A stretch of DNA of 64,000 nucleotides from Azospirillum thermophilum (GTDB lineage Bacteria > Pseudomonadota > Alphaproteobacteria > Azospirillales > Azospirillaceae). Location: assembly GCF_003130795.1 (NCBI RefSeq), contig NZ_CP029353.1:248001-312000 (forward strand). The letters are read 5' to 3'. Shown in pieces: positions 1 through 10,610 of the stretch. The translations under genes and the position numbers were made by a program. Below the pieces are notes generated by a model. It was not told where the DNA came from, made no database searches, and saw only the letters and a list, made by a program, of their open reading frames with translations. How positions within the stretch are numbered: position 1 is the stretch's first letter; every line of letters starts with the position of its first letter.

Positions 1-330
1 CCGTGACCTTACCACATCCCGTTGGTGGCGGCACCTCCACATATTGAGGGTTGATCCGGACGATCAGCTTCCCTCTGAAGAGACCGCCGCGGACTCGCCT
101 TCCGGTGGAGACGGAAGGCGGACGGCAACCCGCGGGCTGCCGGGCGACCGGCCGCGAAACTCCGAAGGTACCCGGCGGGCCGCCGGTCGGGCAGGGCCGC
201 CGGGGGCCGGGCCGGGGGTGGTCCCCGCGCCGGCCGGTCTCGCGGCTTTCAGGACACGGGCAGTGGCGATTCGCCTCCCGTCCTGCATTGTCACAGTGCC
301 CTCTTGTGACAATTCTGGTACAAGGACCCG
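1..330. other. Leading intergenic stretch, no gene seen
   Basis: I see no convincing gene in the first 330 bases; open frames here are products of high GC. It holds a stem-loop with 9-bp arms (96-104 with 112-120) and a perfect inverted repeat with 9-bp arms (287-295 with 305-313) just upstream of the first gene. Whatever ends left of position 1 cannot be judged. Confidence 0.5.
287..313. promoter_or_regulatory. Perfect 9-9-9 inverted repeat upstream of the DUF882 lipoprotein gene
   Basis: The arms ATTGTCACA and TGTGACAAT are exact reverse complements around a 9-base spacer, ending 17 bases before the first possible ATG at 331. The symmetry, spacing and place suggest an operator for a dimeric regulator or a regulatory hairpin. 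The binding protein is unknown; the half site is not the FNR (TTGAT) or classic CRP (TGTGA-N6-TCACA) arrangement. Confidence 0.5.
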
Positions 331-1236
331 ATGCAACCGCGTTGGGGGACGGGGGTGTCGATGCGGGGGTCGCTGCGTGCCGTCTTTGCCTGCCTGCTCG
401 CAGCGATCGCGCTGGCGGGATGCGCTTCCACCCCTGGGACCGGCGGGCTCGGCGACGGTCCGCGCTCCGTCGTCCTGACCCATCCCGGCAGCGGAGAGAT
501 GGTATCCGTCACCTACTGGCGCCCCGGCGGCTATGACGCCGATGCGTTGCGCCAGATCTCCATGCTGTTCCGCGACCGCCGCACCGGAGAGGTGGTGCCG
601 GTCGACCCCGCGCTGATCGACATGCTGGTGGAGCTTCGCCAGCGCTGCGGCGCCGCCTCCGACATGCCGATCCGCGTGACCTCCGGCTACCGCTCGGCCG
701 CCACCAATGCGGCGCTGGCCCGCAGCAACGGCAATGTGGCGGAGAACTCCTACCATATGCGCGGCCAGGCGGCCGACTTCTCCATCCCCGGCGTCGCCCC
801 CTCCTGCCTGGGCGAGGCGGCGGCGGAGATGCGGCGCGGCGGCTATGCCGTCTATCCGCACACCGGCCATGTCCATGTCGATACCGGCCCCTTCCGCACC
901 TGGACGCCGAAGGGCGGGGAGCCGCGCACCAGCCCCGCCATCCTGGAGGCGAAGGCCTCGCCACGGCCGAAGCCCGCCGCCGCCCCGCCGGTCCAGGTCG
1001 CCGACGTCCCCGCTCCAGCTCCCGAGCCCGCCCCGCCGCCGGCCCGCCAGGCGGCCGCCGCCGTTCCGGCCGCCGGTGCCGCCGCCAAGACGAAACCGGC
1101 CGAGCCGCCGCGCACCGGCACCGTCCGCGCGCCCGCACCGCCGCCGGACCTGACGCGCGTGCGCTATGTGCTGGCCCAGTTGAAGCAGCAGCCGGCCCCC
1201 GCCCCGCGCGGCACGAAGGACGGCGTGAAGCCGTGA
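331..1236 (+). CDS. DUF882 / peptidase M15-like (YcbK-type) lipoprotein
   Basis: Probable murein-processing enzyme of the YcbK/DUF882 branch of peptidase M15, anchored in the envelope. The N-terminus is a lipoprotein signal peptide ending in LAGC (Cys31). The enzymatic core follows: GYRSAATN near residue 116, SYHMRGQAADF near 141-151 and HVHVDTG near 180, giving the His-Asp-His set expected for zinc binding. The last 100 residues are a low-complexity Pro/Ala-rich tail, probably a spacer. An AAGGA lies just before ATG 331; ATG 361 gives a tighter signal peptide and is a real alternative. Substrate is inferred from family only. It stands alone, ahead of a weak terminator. Confidence 0.8.
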   Translation: MQPRWGTGVSMRGSLRAVFACLLAAIALAGCASTPGTGGLGDGPRSVVLTHPGSGEMVSVTYWRPGGYDADALRQISMLFRDRRTGEVVPVDPALIDMLVELRQRCGAASDMPIRVTSGYRSAATNAALARSNGNVAENSYHMRGQAADFSIPGVAPSCLGEAAAEMRRGGYAVYPHTGHVHVDTGPFRTWTPKGGEPRTSPAILEAKASPRPKPAAAPPVQVADVPAPAPEPAPPPARQAAAAVPAAGAAAKTKPAEPPRTGTVRAPAPPPDLTRVRYVLAQLKQQPAPAPRGTKDGVKP

Positions 1237-1262
1237 CCGGGCGGGCCCGGCCGGGCTTTTTC
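1237..1262 (+). terminator. Weak intrinsic terminator after the DUF882 gene
   Basis: Directly behind the stop codon a GC-rich segment can fold as GCCC-GGCC-GGGC (1245-1256) and runs into five T residues. The stem is short, so it is a modest candidate. Confidence 0.4.
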
Positions 1263-1324
1263 CATTGCGTCAGGTGGGGTTCGCGTCCATAAGTAGTATT
1301 ACCTGATGACGCTGGTATGCAGCC

Positions 1325-2347
1325 GTGGCGACCATATCGGACACTACCCCATCTGACGGTTGTGAGTTGGCCGATGCGGTGACCTCGCGGCCGGCATCGC
1401 CCCCCTCGTTGCCTCCTTCTCCATCCCTGTCCACAATGTCCGCTGGTCCGCCGGGCGGCGCGCAGCTCGGCGACGTGCTGGACCGGATCCCGGTCGGCGT
1501 GCTGATCCATCGCGAGACGGGCATCGTCTACGCCAACCAGGAGGGCGCGCAGCTCCTCGTCGGGCCGGGGCGGTCGCCGCTCGGCCGCAACCTGCTGGAG
1601 TTCGTGGAGCCGGCGGAGCGCGCCGCCCTGGAGACCGCCTTCCTCGACTGCCTGCATGGCGGCGTTCCGGTGCGGACGATGGACGTCACGCTGCTCGGAC
1701 CGGGGGCGGGACCGGACGGCCACCCCATCCGCACGCAGGTCAGCATGGCGCCCCTGCCGTGGGATGGGCCGGCCGTCGCCTATGTCGTCGTGACCGACGT
1801 CACCACCCTGAAGGAGAACGAGGACCGGCTGCAGGTGCTGGCGATCACCGACCCGCTGACCGGCCTGTTCAACCGCCGCCACTTCATGGAGCTGGCGGAA
1901 AGCGAGCTGAACCGCTCGCGCCGCTATGGCGGTCAGGTCAGCCTGCTGTCGGTCGACATCGACCACTTCAAGCACATCAACGACGCCTTCGGCCACGCCA
2001 TCGGCGACCGGGCGCTGAAGGCCTTCGCCGACGGCTGCCGCTCGATGCTGCGGACCAACGACATCTTCGGCCGCATCGGCGGCGAGGAGTTCGCCATCCT
2101 GCTGCCGGAAACCGGGGCGGATGCCGCCCGCGCCGCGGCCGAGCGGCTGCGCGAGACGATCGCCGGACTGCGGGTGCCGGCCGGCCGCCGCACCATCCAC
2201 TTCACCATTTCCGCCGGCGTGTCGAGCTGCCGCGACGGCGACCGCACGCTGGACGCCCTGCTGTCGAGCGCGGACAAGGCGCTGTACCGGGCGAAGCATG
2301 GCGGGCGCAACCGGGTGGTGGTCGCCGCCGACACGCCCGCCCCGTAA
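1325..2347 (+). CDS. PAS-GGDEF diguanylate cyclase
   Basis: Cytoplasmic sensor cyclase making c-di-GMP from two GTP. Residues about 45-150 look like a PAS fold (VGVLIHRETGIVYANQEG is a typical PAS start) and 165-330 are a GGDEF domain. The active-site signature reads GGEEF at about residue 252, with the inhibitory RxxD site (RTND) five residues ahead, so product inhibition should be intact. There is no membrane segment. The chosen start is GTG 1325; an ATG at 1436 would remove a low-complexity Ser/Pro N-terminus and is possible. A histidine-phosphatase gene follows after 63 bp on the same strand and may be co-transcribed. Confidence 0.88.
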   Translation: MATISDTTPSDGCELADAVTSRPASPPSLPPSPSLSTMSAGPPGGAQLGDVLDRIPVGVLIHRETGIVYANQEGAQLLVGPGRSPLGRNLLEFVEPAERAALETAFLDCLHGGVPVRTMDVTLLGPGAGPDGHPIRTQVSMAPLPWDGPAVAYVVVTDVTTLKENEDRLQVLAITDPLTGLFNRRHFMELAESELNRSRRYGGQVSLLSVDIDHFKHINDAFGHAIGDRALKAFADGCRSMLRTNDIFGRIGGEEFAILLPETGADAARAAAERLRETIAGLRVPAGRRTIHFTISAGVSSCRDGDRTLDALLSSADKALYRAKHGGRNRVVVAADTPAP

Positions 2348-2410
2348 CGGCTACCGCGTGACACCCGCCGCGTGACACCTGCCGCGCAACTCCCCTCCAT
2401 CCGGATCGCC

Positions 2411-2998
2411 ATGACCGACCTGATCATCGTCCGCCACGGCCCGACCGCCTGGAACGCCGAAGGCCGCATCCAGGGCAGCATCGACCAGCCCCTGTCGGAA
2501 GCCGGCCGGGCGCGGGTGGCCGGCTGGCGCCTGCCGCCGGAGGCCGGGGAGCGCGTCTGGTACGCCAGCCCGAAGATCCGGGCGTGGGAGACCGCGCGGC
2601 TGCTCGGTCTCGACCCGCTCCCCGAACCGCGGCTGGTCGAGATGAACTGGGGCGACTGGGAGGGAATGCTGATCGCCGACCTCCACGGCTCCGGCCTGCT
2701 GCCGCGGCGGCGCGACCGGCTCGGCCTCGACTTCCGGCCGCCGGGCGGCGAAAGCCCGCGGGCGATGCAGGACAGGCTGCGCCCCTGGCTGGCGGAGGTG
2801 GCGGCGCAGGGACGCCCGGCCGGGGCGGTGGCGCACAGCGGGCTGATCCGCGCGCTCTACGCGCTCGCCACCGGCTGGGACCTGGTGGCGGAGCCGGCGC
2901 ACGGCCTGCGCGACGGCTGTGCCCACCGTTTCGCCCTGGCGCCCGACGGAACGCCGTCGGTGCTGGCGCTGAACCTGCCGCTGGAGCCCGGGGGCTGA
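2411..2998 (+). CDS. Histidine phosphatase superfamily protein (phosphoglycerate mutase-like)
   Basis: Small cytoplasmic phosphatase of the RHG family. The phosphate-accepting motif VRHGPTAWN starts at residue 7 (catalytic His9), an acidic segment MNWGDWEG carries the likely proton donor, and the second histidine lies in AHSGLIRALYAL. Length, 195 residues, is normal for the CobC/PhoE-like branch. The ATG at 2411 is chosen because it puts the beta strand and RHG motif at the expected distance; a frame upstream adds 13 residues. Substrate cannot be told from sequence: alpha-ribazole phosphate and other small phosphomonoesters are both seen in this family, and no cobalamin genes are near. Confidence 0.82.
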   Translation: MTDLIIVRHGPTAWNAEGRIQGSIDQPLSEAGRARVAGWRLPPEAGERVWYASPKIRAWETARLLGLDPLPEPRLVEMNWGDWEGMLIADLHGSGLLPRRRDRLGLDFRPPGGESPRAMQDRLRPWLAEVAAQGRPAGAVAHSGLIRALYALATGWDLVAEPAHGLRDGCAHRFALAPDGTPSVLALNLPLEPGG

Positions 2999-3016
2999 TT
3001 CCTCCTGGCCGGTCAA

Positions 3017-3047
3017 GTAACCTCCCAAATGAATGTAACCAAGTTAC
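3017..3047. promoter_or_regulatory. GTAAC / GTTAC repeats ahead of the CGNR gene
   Basis: Two GTAACC copies (3017-3022, 3035-3040) and an inverted copy form the palindrome GTAAC-caa-GTTAC (3035-3047). Another GTTAC lies at about 3122, just before the ATG. The region is AT-richer than its surroundings. Since the downstream gene encodes a putative DNA-binding protein, an autoregulatory operator is a reasonable guess. Confidence 0.35.
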
Positions 3048-3135
3048 CATTCGTTCGCCAATATTCCGAACGTCAACCGGTATCCGTCACAAAACGTTTC
3101 TTTTATAGCGCGCACGGGGCGGTTACTGTTTTCCC

Positions 3136-3804
3136 ATGCGTAAATCTTCCGTTCTGTCTGGACCGAGCGAACGTCCGCTCTTCTGCGGCGACCATCCGGC
3201 CATGGACTTCCTGAATACCGGCGCCGGGAGCCGCGGCGCGGCGCGGGAGTGGCTGTCGACCGGCCGGGACCTGCTGGCCTGGCTGGACGCGGCCGGTCTG
3301 CTGGCGCCGGAGCAGTTGGGGGTGTCGCTGGGCGACGGGGCCGAGGAGCTGCTGGACGACGTGGCCCACCGGGCCCGGTCGCTGCGGGAGTGGTTTCGCG
3401 GCTTCGTCCAGAGCCATGCCGGGCGCCCGCTGACCGCCGCCGACGTGCGGGATCTGGCGCCGCTCAACGCCCTGCTGGCGACCGACGACGCCTTCCGCCG
3501 CATCGAGGCGGCCGGACGGCCGGAGGACGGGCGCGGCCATGACCATGGCGAGGGGGCCGGCGTCCTGCGCTGGCGCAACCGGCGGCGCTGGCGCGGGCCG
3601 GACGTGCTGCTGCTGCCGATCGCCGACTCGATCGGCGACCTGCTGACCGGCGAGGACTTCACCCTGGTCAAGCAGTGCGAGGGCGAGGGCTGCGGCCTGC
3701 TGTTCCTCGACCGCACCCGGGCCAAGAGCCGGCGCTGGTGCAGCATGGCGCTGTGCGGCAACCGCGCCAAGGTCGCCGCCTTCCGCGCCAAGCGGCGCGG
3801 CTGA
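3136..3804 (+). CDS. CGNR zinc-finger / ABATE domain protein, putative transcription factor
   Basis: Two-domain protein of 222 residues. The N-terminal part (FCGDHPAMDFLNT onward) matches the ABATE domain, named as a putative stress-induced regulator. The C-terminal 45 residues are a CGNR zinc finger with cysteines in CEGEGC and in WCSMALCGNR, followed by a basic tail suited to DNA binding. Members are generally annotated as regulators but few are studied; the ligand is unknown. It stands alone, transcribed toward xthA. The upstream region has GTAAC repeats that could be its own operator. Confidence 0.85.
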   Translation: MRKSSVLSGPSERPLFCGDHPAMDFLNTGAGSRGAAREWLSTGRDLLAWLDAAGLLAPEQLGVSLGDGAEELLDDVAHRARSLREWFRGFVQSHAGRPLTAADVRDLAPLNALLATDDAFRRIEAAGRPEDGRGHDHGEGAGVLRWRNRRRWRGPDVLLLPIADSIGDLLTGEDFTLVKQCEGEGCGLLFLDRTRAKSRRWCSMALCGNRAKVAAFRAKRRG

Positions 3805-3813
3805 CCGCTGCCG

Positions 3814-3845
3814 GACGCCATCCTTACCTGACGCCATCCTTACCT
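3814..3845. repeat. 16-bp perfect tandem duplication
   Basis: GACGCCATCCTTACCT occurs twice head to tail (3814-3829 and 3830-3845) between the convergent CGNR and xthA genes. It contains the ATCCTTACCT core seen at several other gene ends in this window. Confidence 0.9.
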
Positions 3846-3906
3846 GAAGGCGCCGCCGCCGGGGTGCGGGCACGCCCGGCGGCTGGCCCTGCGCGGCCTG
3901 CCGGTC

Positions 3907-4701
3907 TCAGAGGTCGAGATCGACCAGGACCGGCACATGGTCGGACGGCTTGGGCTCCCAGCCGCGGGCCTCGCGCAGGATGGCCTGGCCGCGCAGCCTG
4001 TCCGCCAGCGGCGGGGTGACCCAGATATGGTCGAGGCGGCGGCCGCGGTCCGATACCGCCCAGTCGCGCGCCCGGTAGCTCCACCAGCTATAGAGCTTTT
4101 CGGACGGCGGGACGAAGTGGCGCACCGCGTCCACCCAGCCGGCCGAGGCCTGCATGGCCGCCAGCTTCTCCACCTCGACCGGCGTGTGGGAGACGACGCC
4201 CAGCAGCTCCTTGTGGCTCCACACGTCGCTCTCCAGCGGGGCGATGTTCAGGTCGCCCACCAGGATCATCGGCTGGTCGGGAGAGCGGTTGCTGCGGAAC
4301 CATTCCGTCATCTCGTCGAGGAACTGCAGCTTGTGGGCGAACTTGTCGTTCACCGCCGGGTCGGGGATGTCGCCGCCCGCCGGGATGTAGACGCAATGCA
4401 GCTCCACCCCGCCCGGCAGCCGCGCCAGGGCATGGCGGCAGTCCTGCCTGCCGCACCAGTGCTGGACGTCGTTCGATTCGAAGGCATGCTTCGAGAGGAT
4501 GGCGACGCCGTTGTAGCTCTTCATCCCGTGGATGTGGGTGTGGGCGTAGCCGCGCTCGACGATGGGGGCCAGCGGGAAGTCCGCGTCCACCACCTTGGTC
4601 TCCTGCAGGCAGATGACGTCCGGCTGCCGCTCGTCGATCAGACGGAGCAGCAGGTCCAGCCGCATGCGGACGGAGTTGATGTTCCAGGTCGCGATGCGCA
4701 T
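3907..4701 (-). CDS. xthA: Exodeoxyribonuclease III (AP endonuclease)
   Basis: DNA repair nuclease that cuts 5' of abasic sites and removes 3' blocking groups. All family landmarks are present: MRIATWNINSVR at the N-terminus (metal-site Asn7), ICLQETK (metal-binding Glu), GDLNIAP (Asp/Asn), LDHIWVTPPL and the C-terminal SDHVPVLVDL with the catalytic His. Length 264 is normal. The FAH-family gene ends six bases upstream on the same strand, so the two are probably one transcript. It converges on the CGNR gene. Confidence 0.95.
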   Translation of the reverse strand: MRIATWNINSVRMRLDLLLRLIDERQPDVICLQETKVVDADFPLAPIVERGYAHTHIHGMKSYNGVAILSKHAFESNDVQHWCGRQDCRHALARLPGGVELHCVYIPAGGDIPDPAVNDKFAHKLQFLDEMTEWFRSNRSPDQPMILVGDLNIAPLESDVWSHKELLGVVSHTPVEVEKLAAMQASAGWVDAVRHFVPPSEKLYSWWSYRARDWAVSDRGRRLDHIWVTPPLADRLRGQAILREARGWEPKPSDHVPVLVDLDL

Positions 4702-4707
4702 CGGGGA

Positions 4708-5391
4708 TCAGCCGATCGTCACGGTCAGGGTGCCGACGCCCTCGACGGCGCCCTCCAGCCGGTCGCCTGCCTTCACCGGGCCGACGCCTTCCGGCGTGCC
4801 GGTGTAGATCAGGTCGCCGGGCTGCAGCTCGACGAGGCCGGAGAGGCAGGAGACCGTCTCCGCCACCGACCAGATCAGGTCGGACAGGTCGCCTTTCTGG
4901 CGCAGCTCCCCGTTCACCGACAGGGTGACCGCGCCCGTCGCGGGGTGGCCGATGTCGGCGGCGGTGCGGATCGCGCTGCAGGGGGCGGAGCGGTCGAAGC
5001 CCTTGCCCATGTCCCAGGGCTTGCCTTCCTTCTTCGCGGCGTTCTGCAGGTCGCGCCGGGTCATGTCGAGCCCGACCGCATAGCCGAACACATGCTCCAG
5101 CGCCGACTCGACGGGAATGGCGCTGCCGCCGCGGCCGATGGCGACCACCAGCTCGACCTCGTGGTGCAGGTTGGAGGTGGCCGGCGGGTAGGGGATGGTC
5201 GCCCCGTCCGGCACGATGGCGTCGGCCGGCTTGGTGAAGAAGAAGGGCGGCTCGCGGTCGGGATCGGCGCCCATCTCGCGCGCGTGGGCGGCATAGTTGC
5301 GGCCGACGCAGTAGATGCGGCGGACGGGGAAGGGGGCGCCGCCGGTCACGGGAACGGCAGGCTGGGGCCACAGGGGGATGGCATAGGCCAT
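4708..5391 (-). CDS. Fumarylacetoacetate hydrolase family protein
   Basis: Enzyme of the FAH superfamily, which hydrolyses or decarboxylates beta-dicarbonyl acids in catabolism. Seen here: [13 protein letters not shown] near the start, the metal-binding [12 protein letters not shown], and the closing [14 protein letters not shown]. At 227 residues it resembles the short fumarylpyruvate hydrolase / acylpyruvase (FAHD1-like) group rather than full FAH. The start at 5391 is chosen by homology; the frame is open further upstream, but that part is proline-rich noise. It leads xthA by six bases. The exact substrate is not deducible. Confidence 0.88.
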   Translation of the reverse strand: MAYAIPLWPQPAVPVTGGAPFPVRRIYCVGRNYAAHAREMGADPDREPPFFFTKPADAIVPDGATIPYPPATSNLHHEVELVVAIGRGGSAIPVESALEHVFGYAVGLDMTRRDLQNAAKKEGKPWDMGKGFDRSAPCSAIRTAADIGHPATGAVTLSVNGELRQKGDLSDLIWSVAETVSCLSGLVELQPGDLIYTGTPEGVGPVKAGDRLEGAVEGVGTLTVTIG

Positions 5392-5814
5392 GGCAAGGGC
5401 TTCCTCAGGTGGGGCAGGGCGTTCGACGCCGCCCAAACACCTACCGGAAAGCCCGCCCACCGGAAAGACCGGCCGCGCAATGCCCGGCGGGGGCGGTGGG
5501 GGCAGACCGCCGACTCGGAGGCCGGCCCCTGGGGCGGGACCGGTCGAATCGGGGTCCGGACACGAAGACGCCCGGCCTGGGGGGGACCGGGCGTCGGAAG
5601 CTCCTGTCTCGGAACCCGCGTGCGGCAGGGGAAACCACGAACGGGCGACCGTTCTGCACGGCCACTTCTTGAAAGAAAAGGTGGCGTGTGATTTTCCTGC
5701 AACCAATGCATAATATGCAAGTCAGCTATGCGAGCTGCATACAAGATGCGTATCTTGCTGACAAACAGGGCACTTGCCCGCATTTTATCAGCGCATAAGA
5801 CAGTTCATTCAACC
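5392..5814. other. 423-bp divergent intergenic region between FAH-family and MarR genes
   Basis: The left three quarters is extremely GC-rich and includes a perfect 8-bp stem-loop (5568-5575 with 5587-5594). The right part, from about 5690, is clearly AT-richer and carries three inverted repeats listed separately. This looks like the control region of both divergent units. No gene is supported here. Confidence 0.55.
5707..5756. promoter_or_regulatory. Cluster of three short inverted repeats, candidate MarR operators
   Basis: In 50 bases there are three dyads: TGCATA-a-TATGCA (5707-5719), CAGCT-atgcg-AGCTG (5723-5737) and AAGAT-gcgt-ATCTT (5743-5756). They end 58 bases before the chosen MarR start. 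MarR dimers commonly bind such dyads and repress themselves and a divergent gene, here the FAH-xthA pair. The binding assignment is inferred. Confidence 0.5.
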
Positions 5815-6321
5815 ATGGCATTCCCGGTGACAGACAACGAGCGCTCCACCCCCGCCGACCGGCGTTCCCGCCTGCGTCCTGGCAAGAACGGCAAGCTGGC
5901 GCTTGGCCCCCTTCCGGAGCTGGTGGGCTACAATCTGCGCAAGGCCCAGGTGGCCGTGTTCCAGAGCTTCCAGAACGCCGTCGCTCCCCACGACATCACG
6001 CCCGGCCAGTTCGGCGTGCTGATCATGATCCGGGAGAACGAGGGACTTTCCCAGTCCGACCTCGGCACCGCCGTCGGCATCGACCGCTCCACGATGGTGG
6101 CGGTGATCGACCGGCTCGAGTCCCGCGGTCTCGTGATCCGCGCCCCCTCGCCGAACGACCGCCGCTCCTACGCGCTGCGCCTGTCGCCCGAGGGGCAGAA
6201 GCTGATGGACGAGCTGATCCCGCGCGTCCAGGCCCATGACCAGGGCATGGTCAAGGACCTGTCGCCGGAAGAGCAGGCGCAGTTCATCGACTTCCTGCGC
6301 CGGGTTTCGCGCAGCAAGTAA
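5815..6321 (+). CDS. MarR family transcriptional regulator
   Basis: Winged-helix repressor of the MarR family, 168 residues. The helix-turn-helix and wing are seen in LSQSDLGTAVGIDRSTMVAVIDRLESRGLVIRAPSPNDRRSYALRL (described in two halves: recognition helix SDLGTAVGIDRSTMVAVID, wing PNDRRSYAL). The start at 5815 is chosen over an open frame from 5728, because the dyads upstream look regulatory. Ligand unknown; in relatives it is often a phenolic acid, which would fit the divergent FAH-family hydrolase. A strong terminator hairpin follows. Confidence 0.88.
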   Translation: MAFPVTDNERSTPADRRSRLRPGKNGKLALGPLPELVGYNLRKAQVAVFQSFQNAVAPHDITPGQFGVLIMIRENEGLSQSDLGTAVGIDRSTMVAVIDRLESRGLVIRAPSPNDRRSYALRLSPEGQKLMDELIPRVQAHDQGMVKDLSPEEQAQFIDFLRRVSRSK

Positions 6322-6342
6322 GCGTCCCGACCCGCGAGTCGC

Positions 6343-6376
6343 GCGCCGTGCCGGATCCGCTCCGGCGCGGCGCTTT
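6343..6376 (+). terminator. Terminator of the MarR gene
   Basis: A long stem of GCGCCG + GCCGGA pairs with TCCGGC + CGGCGC around a 5-base loop, interrupted by one T/G position, and is followed by TTT. It separates the MarR gene from the convergent amidotransferase gene. Confidence 0.7.
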
Positions 6377-6446
6377 CGCATGTCCGCAAGGCGGCTTGAC
6401 GGGCTCGCAGAACTCCGCGGCGGGCGATGCGCAGCGGTGCCGGTCC

Positions 6447-7238
6447 TCAGGAGCTCCGGCCGGCGGCGCGCTGCCGCGCCGAGTCGCCGAAGGCGCGGAA
6501 GAGGGCGGTCGACAGCGGGTTCTCCCGGAAACGCCATTCCGGGTGCCACTGCACCGCCAGGGCGAAGGCCGGGGCGCCGGTGACGCGCACCCCCTCGACC
6601 AGCCCGTCGGGGGCCGTCGCCTCCACCGCCAAGCCCCCGGCCAGCCGGTCGATGCCCTGGCTGTGCAGGGAGTTCACCCGGACCTCCGCCATGCCGTCCG
6701 CCAGCCGCGACAGCAGCCCGCCGGGTGTCAGGCGGACGGCGTGGGCGGGGGCGTACTGCAGCTCGACCGGGCTGTCCGGATCCTCGCGATGGTCGAGGTG
6801 GCCGGGCAGTTCCTGCACCCGCTGGTGCAGCGTGCCGCCCAGCGCGACGTTCAGCTCCTGGAAGCCGCGGCAGATGCCGAGCAGCGGCACCCCGGCCTCC
6901 AGCGCCGCGCGGATCAGCGGCAGCGTGGTGGCGTCGCGGGCGGGGTCATGCAGCGTGCCGGGGGCGCTGGCCGGGCCGCCGTACAGCTGCGGTTCGACGT
7001 TGGACGGGCTGCCGGTGACCAGCAGGCCGTCGAGCCGCGCAATCAGGTCGGCGATGTCGATGCCGTCGCCCAGAGCGGGAATCAGCAGGGGCAGCGCATC
7101 CGCCCCGTCCGAGACGGCGCGCACATATTTGTCGCCGGCGACGTGGAAGGGATGCTCGCCCAGCCTGCGCATGCAGGCCGGGACACCGATCAGGGGCTTG
7201 CGCCGGCCGGGCATGGAGCTGGACGGGGGCATGGGCAT
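6447..7238 (-). CDS. Class I glutamine amidotransferase, gamma-glutamyl-GABA hydrolase (PuuD/peptidase C26) type
   Basis: Cytoplasmic hydrolase of the C26 group, which cleaves gamma-glutamyl amides such as gamma-glutamyl-GABA in polyamine breakdown. The nucleophile lies in LLGICRGFQELN and the His-Glu pair in AVQWHPEWRF; LLVTGSPSNVEP is the usual oxyanion loop region. The start at 7238 (263 residues) is chosen to avoid overlap with lolA; ATG codons at 7232 and 7214 are alternatives, and an upstream ATG at 7292 would overlap lolA by 41 bases. It is last in the aat-ftsK-lolA run. No other putrescine-utilisation gene is near, so the substrate is uncertain. Confidence 0.85.
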   Translation of the reverse strand: MPMPPSSSMPGRRKPLIGVPACMRRLGEHPFHVAGDKYVRAVSDGADALPLLIPALGDGIDIADLIARLDGLLVTGSPSNVEPQLYGGPASAPGTLHDPARDATTLPLIRAALEAGVPLLGICRGFQELNVALGGTLHQRVQELPGHLDHREDPDSPVELQYAPAHAVRLTPGGLLSRLADGMAEVRVNSLHSQGIDRLAGGLAVEATAPDGLVEGVRVTGAPAFALAVQWHPEWRFRENPLSTALFRAFGDSARQRAAGRSS

Positions 7239-7251
7239 GGGCGGGCCGGCC

Positions 7252-7902
7252 TCAGTTGCCGCGGCCGAAATCGTTGCCGCGCTTGGGTTCACGGAAATAG
7301 AACAGGTCGCGGTCCAGCGGCAGGCCGGTCCGCGGGTTCAGCAGCGCCACCTCGGTGGTCAGCCCCTGGGCGTCGAGCACGCGCCATTTGCGAAGCTGCA
7401 GCGGCCGGTCCTCGAACACCAGGGTCAGGGTGCCCTTGCCGGGATCCTTGGTCTCCACCAGCGAGACCTCGACGACGCCCGGCGCCTGGAAGACGTCGGT
7501 CACCGTCACGTCGCCGGACAGGCGGATGTCCTTGCGCAGGATGAAGTCGGCCAGCGTCGACCCGATGGGCGCGCTCGACTGCTGCTGCATCTCGCCGTCC
7601 CAATAGAAGACGAAGGTTCCGTCGGCGACGATGAAGTCCTTCACCGGCGGGTCGTAATCCAGCCGCATCTTGCCCGGCCGCGACAGATAGAAGGTGCCGG
7701 AGGTCTGCGAACCGCTGGGGGCGGCCTGGACGAACTTGGACTGCAGCGTGTGGACGCTGTTCAGATACTCCTCGACCTGCGCCAGCGTGGTCTGCTGCTG
7801 CGCCGTCAGCCTGGCCGGGGCAGGGGCGGCGAGGGCCGGGGGCGCCGCGGCGGCGCCAAGGCCGAGAGCGAGACAGACGGCGAGGAGGGGTCGACGAAGC
7901 AC
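7252..7902 (-). CDS. lolA: Outer-membrane lipoprotein carrier protein LolA
   Basis: Periplasmic chaperone that takes lipoproteins from LolCDE to the outer membrane. A GTG start at 7902 gives a clean Sec signal peptide (LRRPLLAVCLALGLG then PPALAAPAPA) and has AAGGA ten bases ahead. The mature part shows the family pattern: YLNSVHTLQSKFVQ, SGTFYLSRPGKMRLDY, and a C-terminal LLNPRTGLPLDRDLFYF. Length 216 is typical. It lies 131 bases downstream of ftsK, a neighbourhood common in alphaproteobacteria. Confidence 0.92.
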   Translation of the reverse strand: MLRRPLLAVCLALGLGAAAAPPALAAPAPARLTAQQQTTLAQVEEYLNSVHTLQSKFVQAAPSGSQTSGTFYLSRPGKMRLDYDPPVKDFIVADGTFVFYWDGEMQQQSSAPIGSTLADFILRKDIRLSGDVTVTDVFQAPGVVEVSLVETKDPGKGTLTLVFEDRPLQLRKWRVLDAQGLTTEVALLNPRTGLPLDRDLFYFREPKRGNDFGRGN

Positions 7903-8033
7903 GGTCGGATGATCCTTGCAGGGGAAGGGTCCGTCGGGGGCGGGCCCGGACGGAGGGGCCATGTCGGAGATGGGCGCTGCCGCTTCGGGATCCAAGTAAG
8001 GATGGGAAAAGGGGGTAAGGGCGGGCGGTATCC

Positions 8034-10550
<2,517 letters not shown>

Positions 10551-10610
10551 CAAGATGTCTTGCTGTGACGGGTAACGGGGCGCCCCGCGGGGGCGGAGCG
10601 CCGGTGCTGG

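Noticed and set aside
5568..5594. Stem-loop as terminator in the FAH-MarR gap
   Set aside because: Eight-bp stem is real, but neither strand has a gene ending there and no T-run follows.
3937..5691. Long plus-strand frame opposite xthA and the FAH-family gene
   Set aside because: Both minus-strand genes have complete conserved motifs; the plus frame has none.
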